Numbered from the stretch's first letter, positions 16,865-25,755 are shown. The stretch is 64,000 nt of DNA from Roseinatronobacter alkalisoli (GCF_028745735.1 NZ_JAQZSM010000005.1:1-64000); one strand, 5' to 3'. Made by a program: numbers and translations. The notes: generated by a model from the letters alone, not told the origin.

Positions 16865-17763
16865 GCAGAACCGCAATACCGGTCCGCACCGCCGACAGGC
16901 CCTTGCCACGCCCACCGCTGAAAAAACGCGCACAGGCGTTCGGCTTGTGGCTGCTGACATTCCTGCTGATGGTCATCATGTGCGTGCCCGGTCTTTGGGT
17001 GGTACTATCCGCCTTCCGTCCCAACCGCGAGATTCTGGCCAAACCGCCGATCTGGGTGCCTGAAACCCTGACGCTGAATAATTTTGCCAAGATATTCGGC
17101 ATCGGGCAGGATCAGGTGGCAATACCGGTGCTGGCGTATTTTTCCAATTCGCTGATCATCGCGCTGACCTCGACTGTCATTGCGCTGATCATCGGCATGT
17201 CAGGCGGCTATGCTTTCGCGCGCTACCGGTTCCGGTTCAAGGGTGGCATCTTTCTGGGGCTTATGCTGTTCCGCGCGGTGCCGGGGATTGCGCTGTCGCT
17301 GCCGATCTTCATGGTCTGGTCGCGGCTTGGTCTGATCGATGCCAAGCTGGGTCTGATCATTGTCTATATCTCGTTGAATGTGCCGTTCACGATCTGGCTG
17401 ATTGACGGGTTTTTCCGGCAAATCCCGATGAGTCTGTCTGAAGCCGCGCAGGTCGATGGCTGCACCCGCTGGCAGGCGTTCTGGAAGATCGAGTTTCCGC
17501 TGGCCCGGTCCGGTATCGCGGCGGCGGGGGTCTTTGCGTTCCTGACGTCATGGAACGAATATGCGCTGGCCAGCCAACTGACACGTTCGACCGACAGCAA
17601 GACGCTGCCGGTGGGGCTGATGGATTTCACAGCGCAATTCACGATTGATTGGGCAGGCATGTGCGCAATGGCGGTGATCATCATCGTTCCGGCGCTGATC
17701 ATGACCTTCCTTGTGCAGAAACACCTAATAGCCGGACTGACATTCGGCGGGGTCAAGGGATAA
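16861..17763 (+). CDS. CUT1 ABC transporter permease (MalG/UgpE type)
   Basis: About 300 residues from ATG 16861; a longer open frame from 16711 lies inside the previous permease and is rejected. It has about six membrane spans and a soluble N-terminal tail rich in arginine and proline. The EAA loop is EAAQVDGCTRWQAFWKIEFP near residues 198-217. SGGYAFARYRFRF and LTSWNEYALASQLT are typical of the MalG family. It forms the heterodimeric channel with the 15953 product and is followed three bases later by the ATPase gene. Confidence 0.93.
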   Translation: MSRTAIPVRTADRPLPRPPLKKRAQAFGLWLLTFLLMVIMCVPGLWVVLSAFRPNREILAKPPIWVPETLTLNNFAKIFGIGQDQVAIPVLAYFSNSLIIALTSTVIALIIGMSGGYAFARYRFRFKGGIFLGLMLFRAVPGIALSLPIFMVWSRLGLIDAKLGLIIVYISLNVPFTIWLIDGFFRQIPMSLSEAAQVDGCTRWQAFWKIEFPLARSGIAAAGVFAFLTSWNEYALASQLTRSTDSKTLPVGLMDFTAQFTIDWAGMCAMAVIIIVPALIMTFLVQKHLIAGLTFGGVKG

Positions 17764-17766
17764 GAT

Positions 17767-18861
17767 ATGGCAGGCATTTCCATAAGGGCGGTCGAAAAGG
17801 CCTATGGTGCGGTGCGGGTGGTGCATGGCATCGACCTTGAGATTGCACATGAAGAATTCGTGGTGCTGGTCGGGCCTTCCGGCTGCGGAAAATCCACCAC
17901 GCTGCGGATGATCGCCGGGCTGGAGGATATCTCCGGCGGGGATGTCTGGATTGGCCAAACACGGGTCAATGACCTGCCGCCGCGCAAGCGCAACATCTCC
18001 ATGGTGTTCCAGAACTACGCGCTTTATCCGCATATGAATGTGCGCGACAATCTGGGTTTCGGACTACGCATCGCGGGACAAAGCCCGCAGGTCGTCACCG
18101 AGCGGGTGAACGAGGCGGCGGGCATCCTGGGACTGTCGGAACTGCTGGACCGCACGCCTGCGGAATTGTCCGGCGGCCAGCGCCAGCGCGTGGCAATGGG
18201 CCGCGCCATCGTGCGTCACCCCGATGCGTTCCTGTTTGATGAACCACTGTCGAATCTTGACGCCAAACTGCGTGGACAGATGCGCGCCGAGATAAAGAAG
18301 CTGCACCAGAAGGTGCGGACAACGGTGGTCTATGTCACCCATGATCAGGTGGAGGCGATGACGCTGGCGGACCGGATCGTGGTCATGCGCGACGGTCATA
18401 TCGAACAGGTCGGCACGCCGATGCAGGTGTTCAACCATCCCGTCAACACCTTTGTCGCAACTTTTATCGGTTCTCCGCCGATGAACCTGCTGCCAGCGGT
18501 GATCCATGAAGGGCAGGTGCTGCTGCGTGATGGCAGCCTTGTTCCGGTGCCCGCTCGCCTGCGTGCGAAAACGCATGAAGGGCAGGACGTGGTTCTGGGC
18601 ATCCGGCCAGACGATATCTGCCCGGTCGGCCATGGACTGGGCGAAACGGACGAGGGCACCGACATCGCGCTGACAGTGGATCTGGCGGAACCGCTTGGCA
18701 TGGAAAGCCTTATCTATACCAGTATCGCCGGGCAGGAAGTGCAGGCCAAGCTTTATGGCCCGCGGATTGTTCAGGCGAGTGAGACGCTGTCCTTCCGGCT
18801 GGCACTGGACCGGGCGCATCTGTTTGACGCGGCTACCACGCGCTCGCTCGACGTGCTCTGA
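17767..18861 (+). CDS. CUT1 ABC transporter ATP-binding protein (MalK/UgpC type)
   Basis: A 364-residue ATPase. Walker [10 protein letters not shown] is at 36-44, the Q-loop in VFQNYALYPHM at 80-90, the signature LSGGQ at 134-138, Walker B FLFDEP at 155-160 and the switch histidine in [12 protein letters not shown]-terminal TOBE-like domain of about 125 residues follows, with PPMNLLPAVIHEG and LGIRPDDICPVG. It energises import by the two preceding permeases. Its stop overlaps the start of the dehydratase gene in TGATG, which ties transport directly to catabolism. Confidence 0.95.
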   Translation: MAGISIRAVEKAYGAVRVVHGIDLEIAHEEFVVLVGPSGCGKSTTLRMIAGLEDISGGDVWIGQTRVNDLPPRKRNISMVFQNYALYPHMNVRDNLGFGLRIAGQSPQVVTERVNEAAGILGLSELLDRTPAELSGGQRQRVAMGRAIVRHPDAFLFDEPLSNLDAKLRGQMRAEIKKLHQKVRTTVVYVTHDQVEAMTLADRIVVMRDGHIEQVGTPMQVFNHPVNTFVATFIGSPPMNLLPAVIHEGQVLLRDGSLVPVPARLRAKTHEGQDVVLGIRPDDICPVGHGLGETDEGTDIALTVDLAEPLGMESLIYTSIAGQEVQAKLYGPRIVQASETLSFRLALDRAHLFDAATTRSLDVL

Positions 18862-19976
18862 TGGCGTTGATCCGGTCGGTTGAAATCAGGATGGTGGATC
18901 TGGCGCCTCGCACGCGCCGGACCGACGCAATCCAGAGTTTTGTCAGCCAGGAAACGCCGCTGGTGACAATCACTGATGCCGACGGGGCGCAGGGCACAGG
19001 GTATTGTTATACGATCGGCACGGGTGGCGCTGCGGTAATCAGCCTGTTGCAGCAGGTTTTCGCGCCCCGGCTGATCGGCCGGGAGGCAGAGGAAATCGAA
19101 AGCATCTGGCGTGATCTTCTGTTCGCCACGCATGCCACATCGGTGGGCGCAATCACCTCTCTGGCGCTGGCGGCAGTGGATATCGCGTTATGGGATATGC
19201 GCTGTCGGCGGGCGGGCCTGCCGCTATGGCGCATGGCGGGCGGCGCGAAGCGGTCGGTGCCGGTCTATTCCACCGAAGGCGGCTGGCTGCATGTGGAACC
19301 GCAGGCGCTGGTCGATGATGCGCTGGCGGTTCAGGAACAGGGCTTCGCGGGGGCCAAGGTCAAAATTGGCCGCCCGCATCTGGCCGAAGATGCCGCGCGC
19401 CTTGGCGCGGTGCGCGCGGCTGTCGGCGATGCCTTTCATCTGTTCACGGATGCCAATCAGGCCTTCAGCCTGTCGCAGGCGATGCTGCGCGCGGACATGC
19501 TGGCCGATCATGCCATCGGCTGGTTCGAAGAACCGATGCCCGCTGACGACATTGGCAGCCATGCCGCCCTTGCGCGCCATTCGCGCGTCCCGGTCGCTGT
19601 GGGCGAAAGCCTGTATTCGCTGGGCCAGTTCAAGGATTACGTGCAACAAGGTGCAGCCAGCATTGTGCAGGTGGATGCTGCGAGGATCGGCGGGATCACA
19701 CCATGGCTGAAGGTCGCCCATCTGGCAGAGGCTCATAACATCATGGTCTGCCCGCATTTCCTGATGGAATTGCATGTCAGCCTGATCTGCGCAGTGCCGA
19801 ATTCCTGGATGCTGGAATATATTCCGCAGCTTGATGCGATCACCACATCGCGACTGGATCTGCGCGCCGGTCAGGCACACCCGCCCGACACGCCGGGAAT
19901 AGGCATCGACTGGGACATGGCGGCAATCGCGGCACAGACTGTGGCGGGCAGTCATTCGCAGACAGGGAAAGGGTAG
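18861..19976 (+). CDS. Enolase-superfamily (mandelate racemase type) sugar-acid dehydratase
   Basis: A 371-residue enzyme with an N-terminal capping domain and a TIM barrel. The KxK acid-base motif is K166 and K168 in AKVKIGRPH. Metal ligands are D about 197 in FTDANQAF, E about 223 in WFEEPMP and E about 249 in AVGESLYSL. The D-H dyad is formed by QVDAARIGG and CPHFLMELH. These residues fit aldonate dehydratases that convert a sugar acid to its 2-keto-3-deoxy acid. At 371 residues it is shorter than classical L-fuconate dehydratases (about 430-440). L-rhamnonate, L-fuconate or another aldonate are all possible. A UxaA-type dehydratase is encoded in the same operon. Confidence 0.88.
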   Translation: MALIRSVEIRMVDLAPRTRRTDAIQSFVSQETPLVTITDADGAQGTGYCYTIGTGGAAVISLLQQVFAPRLIGREAEEIESIWRDLLFATHATSVGAITSLALAAVDIALWDMRCRRAGLPLWRMAGGAKRSVPVYSTEGGWLHVEPQALVDDALAVQEQGFAGAKVKIGRPHLAEDAARLGAVRAAVGDAFHLFTDANQAFSLSQAMLRADMLADHAIGWFEEPMPADDIGSHAALARHSRVPVAVGESLYSLGQFKDYVQQGAASIVQVDAARIGGITPWLKVAHLAEAHNIMVCPHFLMELHVSLICAVPNSWMLEYIPQLDAITTSRLDLRAGQAHPPDTPGIGIDWDMAAIAAQTVAGSHSQTGKG

Positions 19977-19977
19977 C

Positions 19978-20310
19978 ATGATGGAACGTCATGGCAGCGT
20001 GATCCGGGTCCATCCGGACCATATTGCAGAATACAAGCGGCTGCATGCCGCGGTCTGGCCAGAGATTCTGGCGATGATCACGGCCTGCAACATCCGCAAT
20101 TATTCGATCTATCTGAAAGAACCTGAAAATCTGATGTTCGCCTATTTCGAATATCACGGCACGGATTTCGCAGGCGACATGGCAAGAATGGCCGCCGATC
20201 CCCGCACGCAGGAATGGTGGGCCGTCTGTATGCCCTGTCAGGTGCCCATGGGCGCGCGCAAACAAGGCGAATGGTGGGCAGAGATGCAGGAGGTGTTTCA
20301 CCATGACTGA
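19978..20310 (+). CDS. rhaM: RhaM-family L-rhamnose/L-fucose mutarotase
   Basis: A 110-residue single-domain protein of the ferredoxin-like RhaM (YiiL) family. The family's histidine and aromatic residues are visible in RVHPDHIAEYKRLHAAVWPE, IRNYSIYLKEPENLMFAYFEY and the tryptophan-rich TQEWWAVCMPCQ. It interconverts alpha and beta anomers of L-rhamnose; members in non-phosphorylative fucose clusters have been described as L-fucose mutarotases (recalled family knowledge). It starts one base after the dehydratase stop. Its presence shows that the free 6-deoxysugar, not only the acid, reaches the cytoplasm. Confidence 0.9.
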   Translation: MMERHGSVIRVHPDHIAEYKRLHAAVWPEILAMITACNIRNYSIYLKEPENLMFAYFEYHGTDFAGDMARMAADPRTQEWWAVCMPCQVPMGARKQGEWWAEMQEVFHHD

Positions 20311-20361
20311 CACATCCGCCCATTCGCGCAACGCCACATATCTGCAACATGGGGAATTCTG

Positions 20362-20691
20362 ATGACGGATATCACGACTGATCCCCGGCTTTTGCTGCTG
20401 GCCCCGGATGACACGGTTTATGTGCTGCGCGCGCAGATCGACGCCGGCGAAACAGTGCTGGTCGAAGGGCGTGCGGTCACGGTTCCCCATCGTCTGGGGC
20501 TGGGCCACAAGATCGCGCGGCAGCCCGTCGCGCCGGGGGGCAAGGTGGTGAAATACGGCGCGCCCATCGGTTCCGCGAGCCATGCCATCGCGCCGGGGGA
20601 TCATGTGCATACCCATAATCTGCAAAGCGACTACACACCGACCTATTCGCTGGACTCAGCACAGGCGCACACATCAGGGAGCACGGGATGA
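20362..20691 (+). CDS. UxaA-family dehydratase small subunit (SAF domain)
   Basis: A 109-residue protein matching the N-terminal SAF domain of altronate dehydratase. The tract VPHRLGLGHKIA is near residue 45, then KVVKYGAPIGSASHAIAPGD and the metal/substrate-loop HVHTHNLQSDY. In UxaA of E. coli this is fused to the large domain; here it is a separate gene whose stop overlaps the next start by four bases. With the large subunit it should dehydrate an aldonate. A 51-base gap separates it from the mutarotase gene. Confidence 0.9.
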   Translation: MTDITTDPRLLLLAPDDTVYVLRAQIDAGETVLVEGRAVTVPHRLGLGHKIARQPVAPGGKVVKYGAPIGSASHAIAPGDHVHTHNLQSDYTPTYSLDSAQAHTSGSTG

Positions 20692-21890
20692 ACACGGCGG
20701 GACAAATGCGTGGCTGGCTGCGCGCAGACGGGCGCAAGGGTATCCGCAATGTGGTTGCAGTGGCCTATCTGGTCGAATGTGCGCATCATGTCGCGCGCCA
20801 GATCACGGTTGCGCAGCCCGACACCGCGCATGTGATCGGCTTTCCCGGCTGTTTTCCCAACCCCTATGCCCAGACGATGATGGAGCGGCTTTGCACGCAT
20901 CCCAATGTGGGCGCGGTGCTGCTGGTGTCGCTGGGCTGCGAAAGTTTCAACCGGTATCAGCTTGAACAGGTGGTGCGCGACAGCGGCAGGCCGGTGCGGA
21001 CCCTGACCATCCAGAATGACGGTGGCACACGCGCAACCATTGCGGCGGGCCGGGACTGGGTGACGCAACAGGCGGCAGCACTGGCACAGGCCCCGAGCGT
21101 GCCGATGGATATATCCGAATTGGTTGTCGGCACGGTCTGTGGCGGATCGGACGGCACCAGCGGGATTACCGGCAACCCGGCTGCAGGGATCGCCTTTGAC
21201 AAACTGGTCGCGGCAGGTGCAACCTGCATATTCGAGGAAACGGGCGAATTGATCGGCTGCGAGGAAATTATGGCATCGCGTGCGCAGACGCCCGCACTGG
21301 CTACTGAACTGCGCGCATCGGTCGCCAAGGCGGCGCATTATTACGCAACGCTGGGCTATGGCAGTTTTGCTGCGGGCAATGCCGATGGCGGCTTGACCAC
21401 AATCGAGGAAAAGTCGCTGGGGGCTTATATGAAATCCGGGCAGTCGCCGATTTCAGGCTTGATCAAGCCTGGCGATATTCCGCCGCGCGGCGGGCTTTAC
21501 CTGATGGATGTGGTGCCCGATGGCGAGGTGCGCTTCGGTTTCCCCAACATTTCGGACAATGCCGAGATTGTCGAGATGATGGCCTCTGGCGCGCATATGA
21601 CACTATTTGTGACCGGGCGCGGTTCAGTCGTCGGGTCGGCCCTTGCGCCGGTGCTGAAGATCGCGGCCAATCCGCATATGTACCGGCGGCTGGCGGATGA
21701 CATGGACATAAACGCGGGCCGCGTTCTGGAAGGCGAGGCCACGCTGGAACAGGTGGGCGCGGAAATCTTTGACCATGTGCTGGCACTGGCCGCGGGTGCG
21801 CAAAGCAGGTCGGAAGAACTGGGTCATACCGAATTTATCCTGACTTACAAAAGTTTTGAACCGATCGGCCCCGCATGCCTGCCGGTCTGA
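20688..21890 (+). CDS. UxaA-family dehydratase large subunit
   Basis: A 400-residue protein of the altronate/galactarate dehydratase C-terminal family. Typical tracts are GWLRADGRKGIRNVVAVAYLVECA, GCFPNPYAQTMMERLCTHPNVGAVLLVSLGCE is the cysteine-bearing segment around residues 52-85, then CGGSDGTSGITGNPAAG, FEETGELIGCEE and GGLTTIEEKSLGA. The conserved cysteines fit the iron-dependent active site of the family. Family members act on altronate, and related split enzymes act on L-fuconate and D-arabinonate in non-phosphorylative clusters. Together with the enolase-family enzyme at 18861, the operon encodes two unrelated dehydratases, perhaps for two epimeric acids. Confidence 0.9.
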   Translation: MNTAGQMRGWLRADGRKGIRNVVAVAYLVECAHHVARQITVAQPDTAHVIGFPGCFPNPYAQTMMERLCTHPNVGAVLLVSLGCESFNRYQLEQVVRDSGRPVRTLTIQNDGGTRATIAAGRDWVTQQAAALAQAPSVPMDISELVVGTVCGGSDGTSGITGNPAAGIAFDKLVAAGATCIFEETGELIGCEEIMASRAQTPALATELRASVAKAAHYYATLGYGSFAAGNADGGLTTIEEKSLGAYMKSGQSPISGLIKPGDIPPRGGLYLMDVVPDGEVRFGFPNISDNAEIVEMMASGAHMTLFVTGRGSVVGSALAPVLKIAANPHMYRRLADDMDINAGRVLEGEATLEQVGAEIFDHVLALAAGAQSRSEELGHTEFILTYKSFEPIGPACLPV

Positions 21891-21933
21891 CGGACCGTCC
21901 GGCATATGGGGGCCGCAATGACAAGGAGCGAGC

Positions 21934-22680
21934 ATGGGACGACTTGACAACAAGACAGCGCTGGTAACAGCGGCGGGGCAGGGGATCGGGCGGGCAAGTG
22001 CGCTGATGATGGCACGCGAAGGCGCGCGGGTCATCGCCACGGACATCAACCCGAAAACGCTGGAAGCGCTTGCGGCAGATGCACCGGCAGGACTGGTGGA
22101 AGTTCGGCTGCTTGACGTCTGCGATCCAGCGGCGATTTCCGCACTCGCGGGGGACATTGCGCCGGATGTGCTGTTCAACTGCGCGGGTTTTGTCGCCAGT
22201 GGCACCATTCTTGATTGCGACGAGGATCAGTGGGCATTCTCACTCGATCTGAACATGACAGCGATGTACCGTATGTGCCGGGCTTTTCTGCCGGGCATGA
22301 TTGCGCGCGGGGGCGGCAGTATCATCAACATGTCCTCGGTCGCGTCGTCGGTGATCGCTGCGCCCAACCGCTTTGTCTATGGCGCAACCAAGGCCGCCGT
22401 GATCGGCATGACGAAGGCCATCGCCGCTGATTTCATCGCCCATGGCATTCGCTGCAACGCGATCTGCCCCGGCACCGTGGAAAGCCCCTCGCTTGAAGAA
22501 CGCCTGCGCGCGACCGGCGACTACAATGCCGCGCGTGCCGCATTCATTGCCCGCCAGCCGATCGGACGGATCGGAACGCCCGACGAAATCGCGGCGCTGG
22601 TGGTCTATCTGGCCAGCGATGAAAGCAGCTACACCACCGGAACCGCCCACGCGATTGATGGCGGCTGGTCAAACATCTGA
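21934..22680 (+). CDS. SDR oxidoreductase, likely 2-keto-3-deoxy-L-fuconate/rhamnonate dehydrogenase
   Basis: A 248-residue classical SDR. The cofactor motif TAAGQGIGRA is at residues 12-21, D37 in ATDINPK favours NAD, NCAG is near residue 82, the catalytic serine is in NMSSVASS and the YxxxK motif is Y149 and K153. The overall pattern (LVTAAGQGIGRASAL, FNCAGFVASGTILDC, SSVASSVIAAPNRFVYGATKAAV) is that of 2-keto-3-deoxy-L-fuconate 4-dehydrogenases, which make the 2,4-diketo acid. The next gene encodes the hydrolase that cleaves that diketo acid. A ribosome binding site AAGGAG precedes ATG 21934. Confidence 0.88.
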   Translation: MGRLDNKTALVTAAGQGIGRASALMMAREGARVIATDINPKTLEALAADAPAGLVEVRLLDVCDPAAISALAGDIAPDVLFNCAGFVASGTILDCDEDQWAFSLDLNMTAMYRMCRAFLPGMIARGGGSIINMSSVASSVIAAPNRFVYGATKAAVIGMTKAIAADFIAHGIRCNAICPGTVESPSLEERLRATGDYNAARAAFIARQPIGRIGTPDEIAALVVYLASDESSYTTGTAHAIDGGWSNI

Positions 22681-22690
22681 AAGGACGACA

Positions 22691-23536
22691 ATGAAACTTC
22701 TGCGCCATGGCCCGCAAGGGGCCGAAAAGCCCGGTCTGTTGCATGATGACGGCACCATCCGTGACCTGAGCGGCATTGTGAAGGATATTGGCGGCGATGT
22801 GCTGTCGGATGCAGGTCTTGCCCATCTGCGCACAGTTGACGCCGCCGCGCTGCCGGTCGTTGCACCGGACACGCGGCTCGGCCCCTGTGTGGGGGGCACC
22901 GGAAAATTCATCTGCATCGGGCTGAACTATGCGGATCACGCGGCTGAATCGGGCATGGCAGTCCCGTCAGAACCGGTGATCTTCATGAAGGCAACAAGCG
23001 CGATCTGCGGTCCCGATGACGACGTGCGCATTCCGCGGGGATCGGTCAAAACCGACTGGGAGGTTGAACTGGCGGTCATCATCGGCACCAGGGCCAAATA
23101 TGTGTCCGAAGCCGATGCGCTGGCCCATGTCGCGGGCTATGCGGTGACCAATGATGTGTCCGAACGCGCCTTTCAGGCCGAACGACAGGGCCAGTGGACC
23201 AAAGGCAAAAGCTGCGACACGTTCGGACCGCTTGGCCCGTGGCTGGTGACGCGCGACGCTGTGGCCAACCCGCAGGATCTGGCGATGTGGCTGACGGTCA
23301 ACGGCGAAAAGGTTCAGGACGGATCGACCCGGACCATGGTTTATGGCGTCGCGCATCTGGTCAGCTATCTGTCGCAGTTCATGACGCTGCATCCGGGCGA
23401 TGTGATTTCGACCGGGACGCCGCCGGGCGTGGGGCTGGGAATGAAACCACCGCGCTATCTGAAACCCGGCGATGTCGTGGAACTGGGTATCGCGGGGCTG
23501 GGCCAGCAACGCCAGCGTTTTGTGGCTGATGACTGA
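22691..23536 (+). CDS. FAH-family 2,4-diketo-3-deoxy-sugar-acid hydrolase
   Basis: About 281 residues from ATG 22691 with an AAGGA ribosome binding site; the longer open frame from 22442 overlaps the SDR gene and is rejected. FAH-family marks are KFICIGLNYADHAAESG, PVIFMKATSAICGPDD, the metal ligands E124 and E126 in DWEVELAVIIG, and TNDVSERAFQ. The C-terminal GDVISTGTPPGVGLGMKPP loop is diagnostic. The family splits 2,4-diketo-3-deoxy-L-fuconate or -rhamnonate into pyruvate and L-lactate. This completes the non-phosphorylative deoxyhexose route encoded here. Confidence 0.9.
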   Translation: MKLLRHGPQGAEKPGLLHDDGTIRDLSGIVKDIGGDVLSDAGLAHLRTVDAAALPVVAPDTRLGPCVGGTGKFICIGLNYADHAAESGMAVPSEPVIFMKATSAICGPDDDVRIPRGSVKTDWEVELAVIIGTRAKYVSEADALAHVAGYAVTNDVSERAFQAERQGQWTKGKSCDTFGPLGPWLVTRDAVANPQDLAMWLTVNGEKVQDGSTRTMVYGVAHLVSYLSQFMTLHPGDVISTGTPPGVGLGMKPPRYLKPGDVVELGIAGLGQQRQRFVADD

Positions 23537-23567
23537 AGCACGCCCGCATCAGCACGAGAGGTCTGCC

Positions 23568-24422
23568 ATGCCCGCGCTTATCGACACCCATCTGCACCTG
23601 ATCTATCGCAAGTCGCTGGGCTATGGCTGGACGTCGGAAATACCGGCGCTGGCCACGGGCGATTTCACCCTTGATGATGCGCGCGCGCTGATGGGGGACC
23701 GGGTGGCGGGCGCCGTGTTCATGGAAGCGGCAGTTGATGATGCCGGTTACAAGGACGAAGCGCGGCTGATCGGCGGGCTGATAGGACAGTCCGGTGGCGT
23801 CCTGCTGGGGCAGATCGCGTCCTGCCGCCCGGAAGAACCCGCCGGGCTGGATGACTGGATCGACGAAGGGCAGGGGCTGGGCGTGGTCGGTTACCGCCGC
23901 GTGCTGCATGTGGTGCCCGACGCATTGTCGCAATCAGATATTTTTCGACGTAATATCAGTATGATAGGCGCGCGCGGCCTGACATTCGACATGTGTTTCA
24001 CGGCGCGGCAACTGGGGCTGGCACAGGCATTGGCACAGGCCTGCCCCGATACGAAGCTGGTTCTGGACCACTGCGGTGTTCCCGACATTGCCGGTGGCGG
24101 GTTCGATGCGTGGCGCGCGGGCATAGACGCAATCGCGAAGCTGCCGCATGTGACCTGCAAGCTGTCGGGCCTTATGGCCTATTGCGCGCCGGGCACTGCC
24201 GGTTTTGCGACAATCCGGCCTTATGTGGATCACGTGTTCACGCGCTTCGGGCCGGACCGGGTGGTGTGGGGCAGTGACTGGCCGGTGGTGAACCTTGGTG
24301 GTGGTCTGGTGGACTGGCTGGATGTCACGGCGCAAATCCTTGATATGCTTTCCGCCGAAGAACGCATAGCGGTGGCGCATGGCAATGCCCGACAGGTTTA
24401 CGGGCTTCCTGCGGCCCCCTGA
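23568..24422 (+). CDS. Amidohydrolase-family sugar lactonase
   Basis: About 284 residues from ATG 23568; the open frame extends to 23472 but that part overlaps the FAH gene. The metal motif DTHLHLIY is at residues 6-13. A barrel with RVLHVVPDAL, DMCFTARQLGLAQAL, LVLDHCGVPDI and the terminal WGSDWPVVNLG aspartate follows. Members of this amidohydrolase group hydrolyse L-fucono-1,5-lactone or L-rhamnono-1,4-lactone. It is the second enzymatic step of the pathway but is the last gene of the operon. No dedicated L-fucose or L-rhamnose 1-dehydrogenase is seen next to it. Confidence 0.88.
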   Translation: MPALIDTHLHLIYRKSLGYGWTSEIPALATGDFTLDDARALMGDRVAGAVFMEAAVDDAGYKDEARLIGGLIGQSGGVLLGQIASCRPEEPAGLDDWIDEGQGLGVVGYRRVLHVVPDALSQSDIFRRNISMIGARGLTFDMCFTARQLGLAQALAQACPDTKLVLDHCGVPDIAGGGFDAWRAGIDAIAKLPHVTCKLSGLMAYCAPGTAGFATIRPYVDHVFTRFGPDRVVWGSDWPVVNLGGGLVDWLDVTAQILDMLSAEERIAVAHGNARQVYGLPAAP

Positions 24423-24513
24423 TCATCGTGGATGACTCCGCAAGGCTGGTCCTTTCCGGTCGCAATGGACCTTCATCACCCCCCCACGTGGCTGCGTGTC
24501 CGCCAATCGCCGT

Positions 24514-25755
24514 TCAGGCCACCAATGCGCGGTAGAGCATGGACCCCCAGGAACCGGACCTTTCGCGGAATTGGTGGCGTTTCGTGGCCAGTGCGGCGCA
24601 CAAAGCGCCGTATTCGGCCGGGGTGTCCACAATGCCCCGCAGTGCGGCTGTCAGCGCGGCGCTGTCGTCGGCGGGGAAGGTGACGCACGCACCGGGCAGC
24701 AGCGCTTTGGCGGGAACGATGGAACTGAGCAGCGCTGGCACCCCATGCACTGCCGCCTCGACCACCACCAACGCCAGACCTTCGGCAAAGTCAGTGCGGG
24801 TGGGGCAGATCAGCAGATCAGCGGCGTCCAGCCGGTCATGCACATCGCGTGCCTGCAACTGACCATGAAAGGTAATGCGCGCCGCATGGGGGGAGGCCGC
24901 AATAGCCGCGCGCAGCGGCGCATCTGCGGTGCCGGTCCCCGCAATGTCCAGCGTCAGGGTGGGGCGGTCGGCGGCAATGGCGTCAAACGCGCCAAGCAGG
25001 TCGAACACCCCTTTGTTCGCCTCTATCCGGCCCAGATACAGCAGGCGTTCTGCGGTGGGCGCGGGTGTCAGGGTTTCGGGATACCAGTCGGGCAGAACCT
25101 GTGGAATCTCGGTGAAGCTGCGGGTGCCGGAAGGACCGCTGAGTGCCGCGACCTGTGCGGCGCATTCACCGGACGTATTCACAACGGCATCAACCCGGCG
25201 CAAGGCCCATGATTTTGCCCGCAGCCGCAGCCGAGCCTTCAGCGAAACCGGGCGGCGGCCCATCGGCCAAAAGGTGTTATGCGCCGTCAGAATGACACGC
25301 CGCGTCGCTGGCAACCCCGCGATCAGGGCATTGGGCGCATCAGTACCGACAATAATGACATCAGGGCGGAAATCACGCAGATGGCGTAACACGCAGGCGG
25401 TGAAGGCGCGTTCGTCCAGCCGGTAACCGATGCCGCGCCTGCCGCGCCTGCGCGGCGTATGAATGAAACGGAAACGCGGGTCGGGTGCGGCGGGCTGCCT
25501 GTCCTGTTCGACCAGCATCAGCACATCTGCTGCAAGCGCGTCTGCAACGCTATAGAACATCGAGGAATAGGCGATTACCGGGGTGCGTGGATCATGCGCG
25601 CCCTTCTGCCAGTGATCGAAGGTGCCAACGGCATCACCCGGCCCCGCAACGAAGGCGATGCGCAGCGCGGATTGCGCGCCCAGTCCAAGGGACTGCCGGA
25701 CAGCATGGGCGGCATCGGGGGGCAGGGAAACAGATTGGGTGACGGGTTCTGGCAT
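24514..25755 (-). CDS. GT4-type glycosyltransferase (GT-B fold)
   Basis: A 413-residue GT-B enzyme. The N-terminal domain has IIVGTDAPNALIAGLP and VILTAHNTFWPMGRRP; the C-terminal domain has LLYLGRIEANKGVFDLLGAFDAI, LDIAGTGTADAPL, ITFHGQLQARDVHDRLDAADLLICPTRTDFAEGLALVVVEA in separate short blocks, with the EGLALVVVEA segment supplying the nucleotide-sugar-binding glutamate pair. GT4 enzymes retain configuration and build surface polysaccharides or glycolipids. There is no signal peptide or membrane span. It has no polysaccharide genes beside it, so it is an orphan between two catabolic operons. The 265 bases upstream (25756-26020) contain no gene and only a weak hairpin at 25969-25982. Confidence 0.88.
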   Translation of the reverse strand: MPEPVTQSVSLPPDAAHAVRQSLGLGAQSALRIAFVAGPGDAVGTFDHWQKGAHDPRTPVIAYSSMFYSVADALAADVLMLVEQDRQPAAPDPRFRFIHTPRRRGRRGIGYRLDERAFTACVLRHLRDFRPDVIIVGTDAPNALIAGLPATRRVILTAHNTFWPMGRRPVSLKARLRLRAKSWALRRVDAVVNTSGECAAQVAALSGPSGTRSFTEIPQVLPDWYPETLTPAPTAERLLYLGRIEANKGVFDLLGAFDAIAADRPTLTLDIAGTGTADAPLRAAIAASPHAARITFHGQLQARDVHDRLDAADLLICPTRTDFAEGLALVVVEAAVHGVPALLSSIVPAKALLPGACVTFPADDSAALTAALRGIVDTPAEYGALCAALATKRHQFRERSGSWGSMLYRALVA

